Source: Niallia circulans NBRC 13626 (GTDB lineage Bacteria; Bacillota; Bacilli; Bacillales; Cytobacillaceae). From it: 64,000 nt of DNA. Of the stretch, positions 19,176 through 28,879 are shown piece after piece. Below the pieces are notes generated by a model. The model was not told where the DNA came from and made no database searches. It worked only from the letters and a program-made list of their open reading frames with translations. The DNA lies in NCBI RefSeq assembly GCF_001591585.1, contig NZ_BCVE01000002.1, forward strand, positions 124,001-188,000, in the 5' to 3' direction. Numbering within the stretch: position 1 is the first letter of the stretch; the number at the start of each line of letters is the position of its first letter. A program made the translations under genes and the position numbers.

Positions 19176-19218
19176 TTTTTTATTAGGGGCTAGCCTTACG
19201 AATAACCCCTATCCCTCC
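19176..19218 (-). promoter_or_regulatory. Shine-Dalgarno and hairpin in front of swrD
   Basis: On the minus strand GGAGGG (19213-19218) is followed after 2 bases by a stem (AGGGGTTA 19203-19210 with TAGCCCCT 19185-19192, one G-U pair, 10-base loop) and then 9 bases to the swrD ATG. Folding the hairpin brings the site to an effective spacing of about 11 bases, so translation may depend on the fold. Confidence 0.5.
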
Positions 19219-19225
19219 AATTAAA

Positions 19226-20008
19226 TTATCGTTTTAAATTAACTAATTCTTGAAGAATTTCATCAGAAGTTGTAATGATTTTTGTATTTGCCTGAAAACC
19301 TCTTTGAGAAACGATCATATCTGTGAATTCTTCCGATAGGTCAACATTTGACATTTCTAGGTAACTACTATTAACTGATCCAGTACCTGCTTGACCTGGA
19401 GTAGATAAAATAGGATCTCCAGAGTTATTAGAAACCTGAAATATATTCCCGCCTACTTTCTCTAACCCTTCTGGATTATTAAACTTCGCAAGTACGATTT
19501 GTCCAGCATTTTGTGTTTCTCCGTTTTCATCAACATAAGTAATGGTTCCATCCGTGCCTATGCTATAGCTTTTTGCTGAGGCTGGAATAGTACCTACACC
19601 AGACACTTTAAGTCCACTCGACGTAACAATATTTCGGTTTTCATCAAAGTAAAAGTTTCCTGCTCTAGTATAAAATGGATTACCCCCTCCATCTTCTACT
19701 ACAAAATAGCCTTCACCAGAAATCGCCAAATCAAGCCCTCTGCCTGTATATTGTGTAGGTCCTTGAGTATGAACTGTATCAATTGAAGCTAGCTGAGATC
19801 CTAACCCGATTTGCTTTGAATTCGTCCCTCCATTTCCATTTGCAGGGGCAGTTGCACCAGAAACTGTTTGACTAATCAAATCACTGAATGTTGTTCGTCC
19901 TTTTTTAAAACCATAAGTATTTACATTTGAGATATTATTCCCAATAACATCTAATTTTGTTTGAAAGTTTTTCATTCCACTTATCCCTGAATATAATGAA
20001 CGTAACAT
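19226..20008 (-). CDS. flgE: Flagellar hook protein FlgE (Bacillus short type)
   Basis: Structural subunit of the flagellar hook. The 260-residue product has the rod/hook N-terminus (LRSLYSGISGMKNFQTKLDVIGNNISNVNT), the SKQIGLGSQ and DLAISGEGYFVV segments, and the C-terminal YLEMSNVDLSEEFTDMI coiled helix. It is close to B. subtilis FlgE (264), far shorter than enteric FlgE, and similar genes are often labelled flgG. The ATG at 20008 follows AAGGGAG by about 12 bases; the frame continues 13 codons upstream without a good start. Confidence 0.93.
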   Translation of the reverse strand: MLRSLYSGISGMKNFQTKLDVIGNNISNVNTYGFKKGRTTFSDLISQTVSGATAPANGNGGTNSKQIGLGSQLASIDTVHTQGPTQYTGRGLDLAISGEGYFVVEDGGGNPFYTRAGNFYFDENRNIVTSSGLKVSGVGTIPASAKSYSIGTDGTITYVDENGETQNAGQIVLAKFNNPEGLEKVGGNIFQVSNNSGDPILSTPGQAGTGSVNSSYLEMSNVDLSEEFTDMIVSQRGFQANTKIITTSDEILQELVNLKR

Positions 20009-20083
20009 TTGTTTATAATCTCCCTTCGAATAAACTGCCTCTATCACTCAGCAGTTATCGGCCTCCATTTTTGGTCCAGCCTC

Positions 20084-20485
20084 TTAATTCATTATGATTG
20101 TTCCATTAATATTGGTAAAAATATGGTCTGTCACTTCTTCACGATCCATTGCCGTGATTACTGTATTATTTTTTGCACTTACAATTAAGGCAGCGTTATT
20201 TAACAGTACTAGAGATTCCTTTATGCCCATTTTCTTTGCCTCGGTAACCTTTTCCTCGATTGCCTTCCATTTAGCAGCATCTATCTTAATTCCTCGTTGT
20301 TGAAGCCTTTCATTAGCATGTTTACTAATGTTCAATGTGTTTAAAGAAGAAATAGACTGTTGTAAATGAGTAGAAAAGGATGTAATGTTTTGTGCTTTAT
20401 GCACTGCAGCCTTTGATTTAATCGCATCTATACCGTTCTTAATAGCAGCATGTGATTTTATGGAAGGATAAACTTGCTTATCCAT
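20084..20485 (-). CDS. Small flagellar-operon protein (TIGR02530-like)
   Basis: A 133-residue soluble protein whose middle part (SKHANERLQQRGIKIDAAKWKAIEEKV) and C-terminal part (LVLLNNAALIVSAKNNTVITAMDR) match the conserved flagellar-operon family found beside flgD in many Firmicutes. Its molecular role is not established; position suggests hook assembly or export. It lies 11 bases after flgD. Confidence 0.85.
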   Translation of the reverse strand: MDKQVYPSIKSHAAIKNGIDAIKSKAAVHKAQNITSFSTHLQQSISSLNTLNISKHANERLQQRGIKIDAAKWKAIEEKVTEAKKMGIKESLVLLNNAALIVSAKNNTVITAMDREEVTDHIFTNINGTIIMN

Positions 20486-20496
20486 TTAATCACTTC

Positions 20497-21141
20497 CTAT
20501 TCAATTTTTATAATTTGTCCTGAAGTAATTTTCGTTTCTGCATCATCACCTAATGTTAGTTGTATTTGTCCATTTTTTAATGACACAGATAGAACTTTAT
20601 TACTTACTTCTTTCTCTTTATCATCCAAATAAGAAACTTTTTTTCCAATTAATTGGCTTGCTAGTACAAGATTATTTTCCGAATTATTTCTACTCATACT
20701 TGAGATGTTAGCAGGCATAACCTTTGTTCCATCTTCCAATGTGAAAATCACACTATCTTCAGAATAAGCAATAGAACTTATTTTTCCAGTACCAGAATAT
20801 GTTTTGTCGTTCCCAGCTTTATCAGTTTCTACTTTGCTCCAATTTACTTCTTGACCAATAAATTGTCCGTATGAGATAAGGTTCGACTGAGTTTGCAGCG
20901 AGATTAAATTAGTCATCGCAGTATTTAAATTTTGCATTTGTTCCAAGCTTGAAAACTGTGCCATTTGTGCGATAAACTCTTTATCATCCATCGGACTTGT
21001 TGGATCTTGGTTTTGTAGTTGTGTAATTAAAATTTTCAAGAAATCATCTTTTCCTAGCGATGAGCTGCCTGTGGAAGTATTAGATTTCGTTTTCTGGTAT
21101 TCTGATAAAGAGAGAGAAGGGTCATTTATTGTATTTGCCAT
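20497..21141 (-). CDS. flgD: Flagellar hook capping protein FlgD
   Basis: FlgD caps the growing hook and guides FlgE polymerisation. The 214-residue product has the diagnostic N-terminal segment [41 protein letters not shown] in pieces from about residue 28 to 70. A variable C-terminal beta region (about 100-214) follows. It lies 14 bases after fliK. Confidence 0.94.
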   Translation of the reverse strand: MANTINDPSLSLSEYQKTKSNTSTGSSSLGKDDFLKILITQLQNQDPTSPMDDKEFIAQMAQFSSLEQMQNLNTAMTNLISLQTQSNLISYGQFIGQEVNWSKVETDKAGNDKTYSGTGKISSIAYSEDSVIFTLEDGTKVMPANISSMSRNNSENNLVLASQLIGKKVSYLDDKEKEVSNKVLSVSLKNGQIQLTLGDDAETKITSGQIIKIE

Positions 21142-21155
21142 CGGTACTTGCTCCT

Positions 21156-22625
21156 CTATACTTCAAAATTTAATAACTCCTCAAAAAAAGAAGCTTTTCG
21201 TTTATCCTCTTCATCATCTGCATCTTTCTTGTCTCTTTGCGGATGTGGCTGCTGTTGTTCTTGCTGCTGTTGCTGTTCTCTTTGCAGCCTCTCTTGTGGG
21301 TGTGAAGAAACAACAATATCTATTTTATCTACTTGCAAATTCTGTGCGGATAATCCATGTTTCAAACTAGTAAGTTGTTTGTCTAATACGTCTTTCGCCT
21401 CAGTATTTGCAGTAATAATTCGGGCAATCATATTTCCTTCATTTTGAGTAATCTCAATTCGAATAGATCCTAAATGATCAGGTGCCAACCGCATGGAAAG
21501 CTTCTGTATGTCTCCAGTTTTTATAAACGTACTTTTAGCTAATAATTTAGCAAATTGATCTTCAACATTTTTAGGAGCGGCCAGCTCACCAGAATCAGTT
21601 AATAACGTGAGTGGGTGCTGCTTAAAGATGTTATTTTGTATAGTTGAAATTACTTTTGAATCAGTATCTCCATGACTTACTTGGGCAGTTTTTTTTACTT
21701 CTGTACTTGAAAGGGTATTTTCCTCAGATTTTCTTAAGAAACTAACCATTACTGGATTGATTACTTTTTGTACAGCTACTGTTTTTTTCTCATTAGTCTG
21801 CATATCTATTTTTGATAGAATAGAAGAAATAATAGATTTCAATTCCGAATTAATTTCAATCGTGTTAGCTTCTCTAAAAAGAATATTTTTATTTTCTTGT
21901 GATGCAAAATTTTGCATTGCAGTTTGTTTTGTATCAACTGCAGGAAATCTGTATTTCTCTCTTTCGCCCCACAATTTTTCCATCTTTTGTGAATCATTTT
22001 TCATCATATTAGAGCCGTCCTGCTCTAAGAACTGCTTTAATGAAATCATAAACCCTTGCAAATATTCTATGGATTCAGTAACTTTTTCTTCAATAGACTT
22101 ATCCGGTAATTCCTTTACTGTCCGTTCCAGTAATTTCAAATCAGTAAGCAAGGTAGATAATTCAGTATCCTTAAACATATCAGGCTCTAATTTCATATTA
22201 ATTGCTATCTTTAATTCGTGAGCTATCTTATTCTCTAGATTCACAAATAACTCAGCTAACTTAGCAGCCATATTGGATTCATCTATATCTACTATCCCTT
22301 CGCCTTGAGAAAATTGTTGGTAATTAGCCAATAAATATTCAAGATTTATTTGGATTTGATCAGCATCTATTCCCGTAACCATTGTTTCTGTATCAATCTT
22401 TTGTTGGAGATTTCCATCTTCAGAAGAGCTGGACAATATGGCTAAAAGCTGATTTATATCTTCTTTATAGTTAGTATTTGTTTGCGCAGGACTACTGTGC
22501 TGATAAGTCGTTTTTAAGTCATTTATCAAAGATAAAAACTTTCCATCTACTTTTCCTCTTACTTTCCCTTGAGCGCCGCTTGTCGATTCGATTTTCTTTA
22601 ATGAATTAGTCAGCTCTAGTTGCAA
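21156..22625 (-). CDS. fliK: Flagellar hook-length control protein FliK
   Basis: FliK is the exported ruler that stops hook growth and switches FlhB specificity. The 489-residue protein is hydrophilic with a long variable N-terminal part and a conserved C-terminal domain (about 380-460) with the [21 protein letters not shown] stretch. A Gln-rich run follows ([12 protein letters not shown]), then a charged tail. The start is likely the TTG at 22625, because AAAGGGGGTGA lies just before it. An ATG 18 bases further up would place this binding site inside the gene. Confidence 0.88.
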   Translation of the reverse strand: MQLELTNSLKKIESTSGAQGKVRGKVDGKFLSLINDLKTTYQHSSPAQTNTNYKEDINQLLAILSSSSEDGNLQQKIDTETMVTGIDADQIQINLEYLLANYQQFSQGEGIVDIDESNMAAKLAELFVNLENKIAHELKIAINMKLEPDMFKDTELSTLLTDLKLLERTVKELPDKSIEEKVTESIEYLQGFMISLKQFLEQDGSNMMKNDSQKMEKLWGEREKYRFPAVDTKQTAMQNFASQENKNILFREANTIEINSELKSIISSILSKIDMQTNEKKTVAVQKVINPVMVSFLRKSEENTLSSTEVKKTAQVSHGDTDSKVISTIQNNIFKQHPLTLLTDSGELAAPKNVEDQFAKLLAKSTFIKTGDIQKLSMRLAPDHLGSIRIEITQNEGNMIARIITANTEAKDVLDKQLTSLKHGLSAQNLQVDKIDIVVSSHPQERLQREQQQQQEQQQPHPQRDKKDADDEEDKRKASFFEELLNFEV

Positions 22626-22656
22626 TTTTTCACCCCCTTTCAAGCGAATTTAAATT

Positions 22657-23253
22657 TTAATGATTTGCTGTTGCTGATTTCGATAGCAGCTCTGTATATT
22701 TTGAAGCGACAGAAGGCTCCATTTTCTCTAATACCGAAGCAAGTTTTGCTGGTTTAAGTTCACCTAAAATTTTCATTGCTTCCTTTTCGCTCATTTCTGA
22801 TAAAATAGCTGCTGCATTTTTCGGGGACATTGTTTCATATGTTTTGACAATCTCATCCACCGCTTTCTTTGTTTCCTCTTGGGCGGATTGGAGAGACTGT
22901 AACTCACTCTGCAGCTTCTCTTTTTCCGAATTGGCAGATTGAAATCTATTTTCACTATTTTCTAATTGTGACTCCAGTGACTTTATTTCTTTATCTCGTT
23001 CTTTTAGCTTTGTTTGTAAAGAGCTAATTGTATTTTTATTATTTTCTAGTAATTTATCGGTAGATTTTTTTTCTTCACTCAGAAAAGGAATTGCATTTAA
23101 TAACTCTTTTCCTTTCTCTGCAACATCTGCTCCTGAATACATAAGCAAAAGAACAAGAACAATAATTGCAAATATTGTCGGAATAACTGCAACCATAAGA
23201 ATTCGTTGAAAAAAATTAAATGGCTTCTTTTTTTCTTCCCATGAATTTTCCAT
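22657..23253 (-). CDS. ylxF: MotE-family flagellar protein YlxF
   Basis: A 198-residue membrane protein: a short cytoplasmic start, one membrane helix (about 17-40), a long coiled coil (about 65-140, rich in Glu/Lys/Gln/Ser), and a C-terminal MgtE-N-like/MotE domain (MSPKNAAAILSEMSEKEAMKILGELKPAKLASVLEKM). It sits between fliJ and fliK as ylxF does in B. subtilis. The family is linked to motor or export function; the exact role is unproven. Confidence 0.85.
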   Translation of the reverse strand: MENSWEEKKKPFNFFQRILMVAVIPTIFAIIVLVLLLMYSGADVAEKGKELLNAIPFLSEEKKSTDKLLENNKNTISSLQTKLKERDKEIKSLESQLENSENRFQSANSEKEKLQSELQSLQSAQEETKKAVDEIVKTYETMSPKNAAAILSEMSEKEAMKILGELKPAKLASVLEKMEPSVASKYTELLSKSATANH

Positions 23254-23706
23254 TTAGCCACCTACCTTTTCATGTTGCATGTATTGTTGAAGGGAAATAT
23301 CATCCATTTGCTTGGCCTCTTCTGCTCTTGCTATTGCCAAATAATTCGAATGGTCTTTTTCCTTTATTTTCACAAATTTTTTTACTTCCATGTTTTTTTC
23401 AAGCATTTTCTCTTGAAAATAGACCATTGAATTTCGGGCATTGTGCACCATCTTTTGTGCATGTTCAATTGTTTTTTCTAAATTGCCCACGAAATGCTGA
23501 TGGTGTCTAATCTCTTGAACCGATAATCCGGACATCATTTTTTCTGCTTGATATGCTTCCAGATCTTCCTTTCTTTTCAACAGCTCATAAAGATTTTCAG
23601 CTGCCTCTTCAAATCTGTTTACTGATTGATTATAAGCAGAGCTTGCTTCTTCTTTTTCTCTTTCGCGAATCGTTAAAATCTTTTCGAATTTAAATTGATA
23701 GCTCAT
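23254..23706 (-). CDS. fliJ: Flagellar export chaperone FliJ
   Basis: FliJ is the stalk-like coiled-coil protein that links the FliI ATPase to FlhA and escorts chaperones. The 150-residue product is almost wholly alpha-helical and charged, starting YQFKFEKILTIREREKEEA, and keeps the short motif GLSVQEIRHHQHFV seen in Bacillus FliJ. It starts 3 bases after fliI ends and abuts ylxF. Confidence 0.93.
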   Translation of the reverse strand: MSYQFKFEKILTIREREKEEASSAYNQSVNRFEEAAENLYELLKRKEDLEAYQAEKMMSGLSVQEIRHHQHFVGNLEKTIEHAQKMVHNARNSMVYFQEKMLEKNMEVKKFVKIKEKDHSNYLAIARAEEAKQMDDISLQQYMQHEKVGG

Positions 23707-23709
23707 CTT

Positions 23710-25026
23710 TTATCCCTCTGTTCCAACTAAAGTTAATAAGGAATGAAGACTCTCCTCAATTGAAACCTTTTCGTCTGTTTCCTGCTTTATATAAGATAGG
23801 ATGCTAGGATATAACCTCATTGCTGTATCAATCTCTTTAGAAGAACCCTTTTTATAAGCACCTATATTGATTAAATCTTCCGAATTCATATAAGTACTCA
23901 AAAGATCTCGTAATCGCTCGGCTGCTTTTACATGTTCTTTTGAGACAATATGATTCATCACACGGCTTACACTTTTTAAGACATTCACAGCAGGATATTG
24001 CCCTTTATTGGCAAGTGCTCGGTCTAAGACATAATGCCCATCTAAAATCCCGCGTACGGTATCTGCAATCGGTTCATTCATATCATCCCCATCAACCAAC
24101 ACGGTATAAAAGGCTGTTATACTTCCAAATTCGTTCGTTCCCGTTCTTTCTAGGAGTTTTGGTAAAATAGCAAATACAGAAGGGGTATATCCTTTTGTCG
24201 TCGGCGGTTCGCCAATAGCTAGTCCTACTTCTCTTTGTGCCATTGCAACCCGAGTAACAGAATCCATCATTAACATGACATTTAATCCTTTGTCTCGAAA
24301 ATATTCGGCAATAGCAGTAGCTGTATATGCACCCTTGATTCTCATTAAAGCTGGCTGATCAGATGTTGCAACAACAACTATCGATCGCTTCAGCCCCTCT
24401 GGCCCTAAGTCCCGTTCAATAAATTCTCGTACTTCTCTACCGCGTTCCCCTATCAGGGCAATCACATTTAAATCTGCTTTCGTATTTCTTGCAATCATCC
24501 CTAGCAATGTACTTTTCCCAACACCACTACCTGCAAAAATCCCAAGTCTTTGTCCAGTGCCAACTGTTAAAAGTCCATCAATTAATCGAACTCCTACTTC
24601 CATCGACTGGGAAATTGGTGGTCTTGTCATTGGATTAGGAGGCTCTTGGTCAATTGGAACAGACTTTAACCCTTTTGGTAACACCGATCCGTCTAAAGGC
24701 ATTCCTAATGCATCCACAGCAGTGCCTATTAATCCTGGACCCACCTTAATTTCTAATGGCTCAGAAGACGCTTCTACTAAACAGCCTGGTGATATATCTT
24801 GGACAGTTGTATATGGCATTAAAATGATATTTCCCTCGTTAAATCCTACAACTTCTGCCTTGATAATTCGTTTATGCTTTGTACCAATGTGGATATTACA
24901 TACATCACCGATAGAGCTCTCAGGTCCTTGTGATTCAATCATTAACCCTACAACTTTTTTCACACGGCCATATTGCTTATAAGTGTCAATGGACGAAATC
25001 GAGCTTAGTAACTCTAGTGCTTTCAC
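23710..25026 (-). CDS. fliI: Flagellar export ATPase FliI
   Basis: Hexameric ATPase that unfolds and feeds substrates to the flagellar export gate. The 438-residue product is a F1-beta/SctN-type enzyme with Walker A GSGVGKST (166-173), Walker B region LMMDSVTRVA, and the ATPase signature PSVFAILPKLLERTG. Length matches B. subtilis FliI. Its start overlaps the fliH stop by 4 bases. Confidence 0.97.
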   Translation of the reverse strand: MKALELLSSISSIDTYKQYGRVKKVVGLMIESQGPESSIGDVCNIHIGTKHKRIIKAEVVGFNEGNIILMPYTTVQDISPGCLVEASSEPLEIKVGPGLIGTAVDALGMPLDGSVLPKGLKSVPIDQEPPNPMTRPPISQSMEVGVRLIDGLLTVGTGQRLGIFAGSGVGKSTLLGMIARNTKADLNVIALIGERGREVREFIERDLGPEGLKRSIVVVATSDQPALMRIKGAYTATAIAEYFRDKGLNVMLMMDSVTRVAMAQREVGLAIGEPPTTKGYTPSVFAILPKLLERTGTNEFGSITAFYTVLVDGDDMNEPIADTVRGILDGHYVLDRALANKGQYPAVNVLKSVSRVMNHIVSKEHVKAAERLRDLLSTYMNSEDLINIGAYKKGSSKEIDTAMRLYPSILSYIKQETDEKVSIEESLHSLLTLVGTEG

Positions 25027-25796
25027 CCTTCTTCACTCTCCAATATTTCAAGTAACTTACTTTTAATCATAAGCAATTGCGTATCAACACTTGCATCTAA
25101 ACGCCCATTTGCCGTTTCGATAATACAAGCATTTTCATCAATCGTTTCATCAGGAAAAATGAAAAGATTTGGCTTTATCGGGAATAGTTGTAACAATTCC
25201 TCTTTTTCTGCTACTAGCATTTCATAATGGATAGGACTAACATGTAACTGTATTTCCTTCTGTTTCCTTACTTCTTTTAAAGCATTTTGTACAAGATAAA
25301 GGAAATTTTCTTCCTCTTCCTTTATCTTGTTATTCATAATTTTTTCAGCAACTTCAATCGCGAGCTCCAAAATAGTAGTTTCGGCAGATTGTAAGTATTT
25401 TTCATAATCCTCTTTTGATGCTGTTACTGTGTCTTTCGCTTGTTGAATAAAACTTAGCATTTCGTTATATCCAACATTTTGACCTTCTTCGTAACCTGCT
25501 TGAAAACCATTTTTCCTCGCTTCTTCTATTAAACTTGCTTTTTCTATATCCCAGTTCTGTCTTTCTTCCGAAAGCTGTATTCGTATAAGTTCGGCTTCTT
25601 CCAATGCTTGGGCTTTCAACTCTTCTGCTTCTTCCCATGCTGACTCTACTATCCTGTTGTACTCGGCTTGTGTAACTTCCCTAGAAAGATCCATCTCCGT
25701 ATTGAAGGTATCTATATATTTAATCGAAATAACCTTCTCTGTAGCAGTCTCTGGCTTTGAGTATCTTGACTTTATTAATCTAGACAATGATATCAT
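25023..25796 (-). CDS. fliH: Flagellar export protein FliH
   Basis: FliH is the peripheral stalk that holds FliI and attaches it to the C ring. The 257-residue protein has a long charged coiled coil (about 45-125) and a C-terminal globular part with LELAIEVAEKIMNNKI. The start is uncertain. The ATG at 25796 directly abuts GGAGGAG, whereas a TTG at 25787 has ideal 9-base spacing, and further TTG/GTG codons lie up to 25814. All options overlap fliG, so the genes are coupled. Confidence 0.9.
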   Translation of the reverse strand: MISLSRLIKSRYSKPETATEKVISIKYIDTFNTEMDLSREVTQAEYNRIVESAWEEAEELKAQALEEAELIRIQLSEERQNWDIEKASLIEEARKNGFQAGYEEGQNVGYNEMLSFIQQAKDTVTASKEDYEKYLQSAETTILELAIEVAEKIMNNKIKEEEENFLYLVQNALKEVRKQKEIQLHVSPIHYEMLVAEKEELLQLFPIKPNLFIFPDETIDENACIIETANGRLDASVDTQLLMIKSKLLEILESEEG

Positions 25797-26796
25797 CTCC
25801 TCCGCCACGGGCAACTACGATTTCGCCAGCGTCCTCAAGACGTCTGATAATCCCAACAATTCTTGATTGTGCTTCTTCTACATCCTTCAAGCGTACAGGT
25901 CCCATAAATTCCATCTCTTCTTTAAAGGACTCAGCCATTCTAGTAGACATGTTGCCATAAACAATCTCTTTCACTTCATCTCCAGATACCTTAAGTGCAA
26001 GCATAAGATCTTCATTTTCACAATCACGAATAATTCTTTGAATTGCTCTATTATCCAATGTAACGATATCTTCAAAGACAAACATTCTCTTTTTAATTTC
26101 TTCTGCTAATTCTGGATCTTGGATTTCGAGTGCGTCTAAAATAGTGCGTTCTGTTGCTCTATCGACTCCATTTAGTACTTCAACTACCGCTTCAATACCA
26201 CCAGTTTGTGTATAATCTTGCGTAACAGTGCTCGATAATTTTCTTTCTAATATTTGCTCGACTTCGTTAATAATTTCTGGTGAAGTACTGTCCATTACAG
26301 CAATTCTTCTTGCAATATCAGCTTGCACTTCCTGTGGAAGCTCAGACAAGATGAGACCTGCCTGAGTGGGATCCAAGTAAGATAAAATTAGCGCAATTGT
26401 CTGTGGATGTTCATTTTGAATAAAATTTAATATTTGGTTCGGCTCTGCTTTTCTGGCAAAATCAAAAGGTCTTACTTGCAGAGAAGAAGTAAGCCTATTT
26501 AAAATAATGGATGCTTGTTCTGCTCCAAGAGCCTTTTCTAAGACCGTTTTTGCATATCCTATACCACCTTGAGAAATATAGTCTTGAGCAAGTGCGATAT
26601 TATGAAATTCTTCTAAAACACTTTCTTTAGAAGTATTCTCTACCTTTCTAACTCCTGATATTTCTAAAGATAGTTTCTCAATTTCTTCCTCACTTAAATG
26701 CTTATAAACCGAAGCTGCAACATCAGGACCTAGCGATATAAGGAGAATGGCAGCTTTCTGTTTTCCAGTTAACTCATTTGATTCTTTTCTTGCCAT
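25780..26796 (-). CDS. fliG: Flagellar motor switch protein FliG
   Basis: FliG joins the MS ring to the C ring and interacts with stators to generate torque. The 338-residue product shows the N domain (LTGKQKAAILLISLGPDVAASVYKHL), the middle-domain EHPQT motif, and the C-terminal torque helix region (FVFEDIVTLDNRAIQRIIRDC) with its alternating charges. It lies 12 bases after fliF. Confidence 0.97.
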   Translation of the reverse strand: MARKESNELTGKQKAAILLISLGPDVAASVYKHLSEEEIEKLSLEISGVRKVENTSKESVLEEFHNIALAQDYISQGGIGYAKTVLEKALGAEQASIILNRLTSSLQVRPFDFARKAEPNQILNFIQNEHPQTIALILSYLDPTQAGLILSELPQEVQADIARRIAVMDSTSPEIINEVEQILERKLSSTVTQDYTQTGGIEAVVEVLNGVDRATERTILDALEIQDPELAEEIKKRMFVFEDIVTLDNRAIQRIIRDCENEDLMLALKVSGDEVKEIVYGNMSTRMAESFKEEMEFMGPVRLKDVEEAQSRIVGIIRRLEDAGEIVVARGGGDDIIV

Positions 26797-26808
26797 CTAC
26801 ATCACCCC

Positions 26809-28395
26809 TTAATCTTCCGTAATCCATGTACGAAGTAATTTTGCAAATTCCTCTGGTTTTTCTTTAGCCATTTTTTCAAGCTGTTTTCGTCTTATTGTTC
26901 CTTCTGATTCTTGTTGTTCCTCATTAATATCTGCTACTGAAGTAACTGGCTGAATAATTTCTTCTACTTCTTCTTCCTGTTTATTCTTTCTCGCTCTCAT
27001 AACGAAGAAGATTAATAGAATAATAACTGCAAGTAAACCTCCTCCAACGGCATAAATCCACCACGGGATTGATGTTTGAGCAACCTCTGTTGCTTGTTTT
27101 TTACCTTTAAATGGTTGAACAGACACAGCAATCTTACTTTGGATATCCTCATCTGTTAGTTCTCCGCCTGTTGATGTTTTATCTATCGAAGTTCTAACAA
27201 TTGTCCCCAATATGTTAGAGATATCATCAATACTTTCCTGTGGTAAGGAAGTAGTATCATTTGCATCAGGCGGCTCTACCATTACTTGAATACCTAAATC
27301 ACGAATTTTATAGGGACTTTCCACAATTTGTTTTTTTATACGATTAACTTCACTATTAACGGTTTGTTCGACTTTTTCATAGTCGCCATTTCCCGATCCT
27401 GTTTCTGTATTATAAGTAGTTACATCGGCATCGTCTTCTGCCTGTACAACTCCACCGGCAGCATTTTCACCGGTATATGTTTCTGTAATATTTTGTGCAC
27501 TTATTTCAATTCCCGCCATATTTTCTTCATCAACTGGCGTAACTAGGTTTTCTTCTCGGTTTTCTTGGGTAAAGTCTATATCAGCAGTAACTGACACTAC
27601 AACTTTATCTGGTCCCATTAACGTTCCTAGCATTGTTTGAACCTGTCTTTGAATATCACGTTCAATCTGCTTTTTCACATTGTTTTGCGCAGTAAAAGTA
27701 TCTGTCGCAGAATTATCTGAAGAATTTAAGTCAAAATACTCAAAATCTTGATTAGTAATGACGATATTATCTGTAGGAAGGTTTGGTACACTTTTGGACA
27801 CGAGTGTATATAACCCTTTTATTTGATTTTCAGAGAAGTTATAGCCAGGCTTTGTATTTAATACAATCGATGCTGTAGCTTCTCCCCCTTGATCTGAAAC
27901 AAATACACTTTCTTCTGGTAATGTAATAACAACATTGGCATCATTAATTCCTTCAACACTCTTTATTAAATTAGCAATTTCTGTCTGCAGGGCATCTAAT
28001 TTTAAGACATTAAATTCGTTATCTGTCATACCAAAGCTCGCATTCTGACTAAAAAAGGAATAATCAATGCTACCGGACTTAGGAATTCCTTCTGCTGCAA
28101 GTTGTACTTTTAATGTATCGACTACTTCCTCTGGAACACTAATCACGGTACCGCCACCTGATATTTCAGAAGTTACCCCTTTACTATCTAGACTCTCTTT
28201 AATAGCTCCCGTTTCAGAAGGTGTTAAATTACTGTATAGCGGCACTAACGTTACTCTTGTGAAAAAATAAGTCGCAAACACAGCAAATAGAATAAGCAAA
28301 AGTCCGCTGCCCGTTATAACAGTCTTTTGCTTTTTAGAACGACTTTGCCAAAACTCTTTTAAAGGATTAAATATTTTATTTAGATTCTCTTTCAT
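26809..28395 (-). CDS. fliF: Flagellar MS-ring protein FliF
   Basis: FliF forms the MS ring, the founding structure of the basal body. The 528-residue protein has two membrane helices (about 25-46 and 443-468), ring-building domains between them (VTLVPLYSNLTPSETGAIKESLDSKG onward), and a C-terminal FliG-binding tail ending KLLRTWITED. Length matches B. subtilis FliF (536). A 156-bp gap with a possible hairpin separates it from fliE. Confidence 0.97.
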   Translation of the reverse strand: MKENLNKIFNPLKEFWQSRSKKQKTVITGSGLLLILFAVFATYFFTRVTLVPLYSNLTPSETGAIKESLDSKGVTSEISGGGTVISVPEEVVDTLKVQLAAEGIPKSGSIDYSFFSQNASFGMTDNEFNVLKLDALQTEIANLIKSVEGINDANVVITLPEESVFVSDQGGEATASIVLNTKPGYNFSENQIKGLYTLVSKSVPNLPTDNIVITNQDFEYFDLNSSDNSATDTFTAQNNVKKQIERDIQRQVQTMLGTLMGPDKVVVSVTADIDFTQENREENLVTPVDEENMAGIEISAQNITETYTGENAAGGVVQAEDDADVTTYNTETGSGNGDYEKVEQTVNSEVNRIKKQIVESPYKIRDLGIQVMVEPPDANDTTSLPQESIDDISNILGTIVRTSIDKTSTGGELTDEDIQSKIAVSVQPFKGKKQATEVAQTSIPWWIYAVGGGLLAVIILLIFFVMRARKNKQEEEVEEIIQPVTSVADINEEQQESEGTIRRKQLEKMAKEKPEEFAKLLRTWITED

Positions 28396-28457
28396 TTTCT
28401 TCCCCCGGCTACCGTAATTTGTTTAGGTATAAACCGCCCATCTTTTATATTAACTGT

Positions 28458-28502
28458 CTTCTCTTTAACGGCATGGACACTTAATTGCCTAAAGCAGAGA
28501 AG
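28458..28502 (-). promoter_or_regulatory. Possible hairpin in the fliE-fliF gap
   Basis: A 7-bp perfect outer stem (28458-28464 with 28496-28502) encloses a 4-bp stem (28470-28473 with 28486-28489). There is no T-run, so it is not a classical terminator. It may be an RNA-processing or mRNA-stability element in the long operon transcript. Confidence 0.3.
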
Positions 28503-28551
28503 CACCTTCGTTTTCTTGTAAAAAGTAACCATTATAGAAAACAGCCTTACA

Positions 28552-28860
28552 TTAAACTGGCATTCGCATAATTTCCTGATAAGCTTCTACTGCCTTATTG
28601 CGAATTTCTAACGTAGCTTGCATGGTAATGCTTGCTTTTTGCGAGGCAATCATCACCTGAGATAAATCAACGTTTTCTCCTCTTGCTAACTTATTTGTTA
28701 GCACATCTGATTCATTTTGCGCTTGATTCACATTGTTAATTGATTCTTTTAGAAACGAAGCAAAACTTTTTTGCGTATCTGCTGCAGAGGTCTTATTACT
28801 TGTTGCCGTATTTGTTAACGGTAATGCAGATGATACAGGTGAAAAATTAATTGGTTCCAT
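28552..28860 (-). CDS. fliE: Flagellar hook-basal body protein FliE
   Basis: FliE joins the MS ring and export gate to the rod. The 102-residue product has the family C-terminal pattern (SFASFLKESINNVNQAQNESD, then MIASQKASITMQATLEIRNKAVEAYQEIMRM). Length equals other Bacillus FliE proteins. It lies 19 bases after flgC. Confidence 0.97.
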   Translation of the reverse strand: MEPINFSPVSSALPLTNTATSNKTSAADTQKSFASFLKESINNVNQAQNESDVLTNKLARGENVDLSQVMIASQKASITMQATLEIRNKAVEAYQEIMRMPV

Positions 28861-28879
28861 TTAAGTACTCCTTTTTGTT

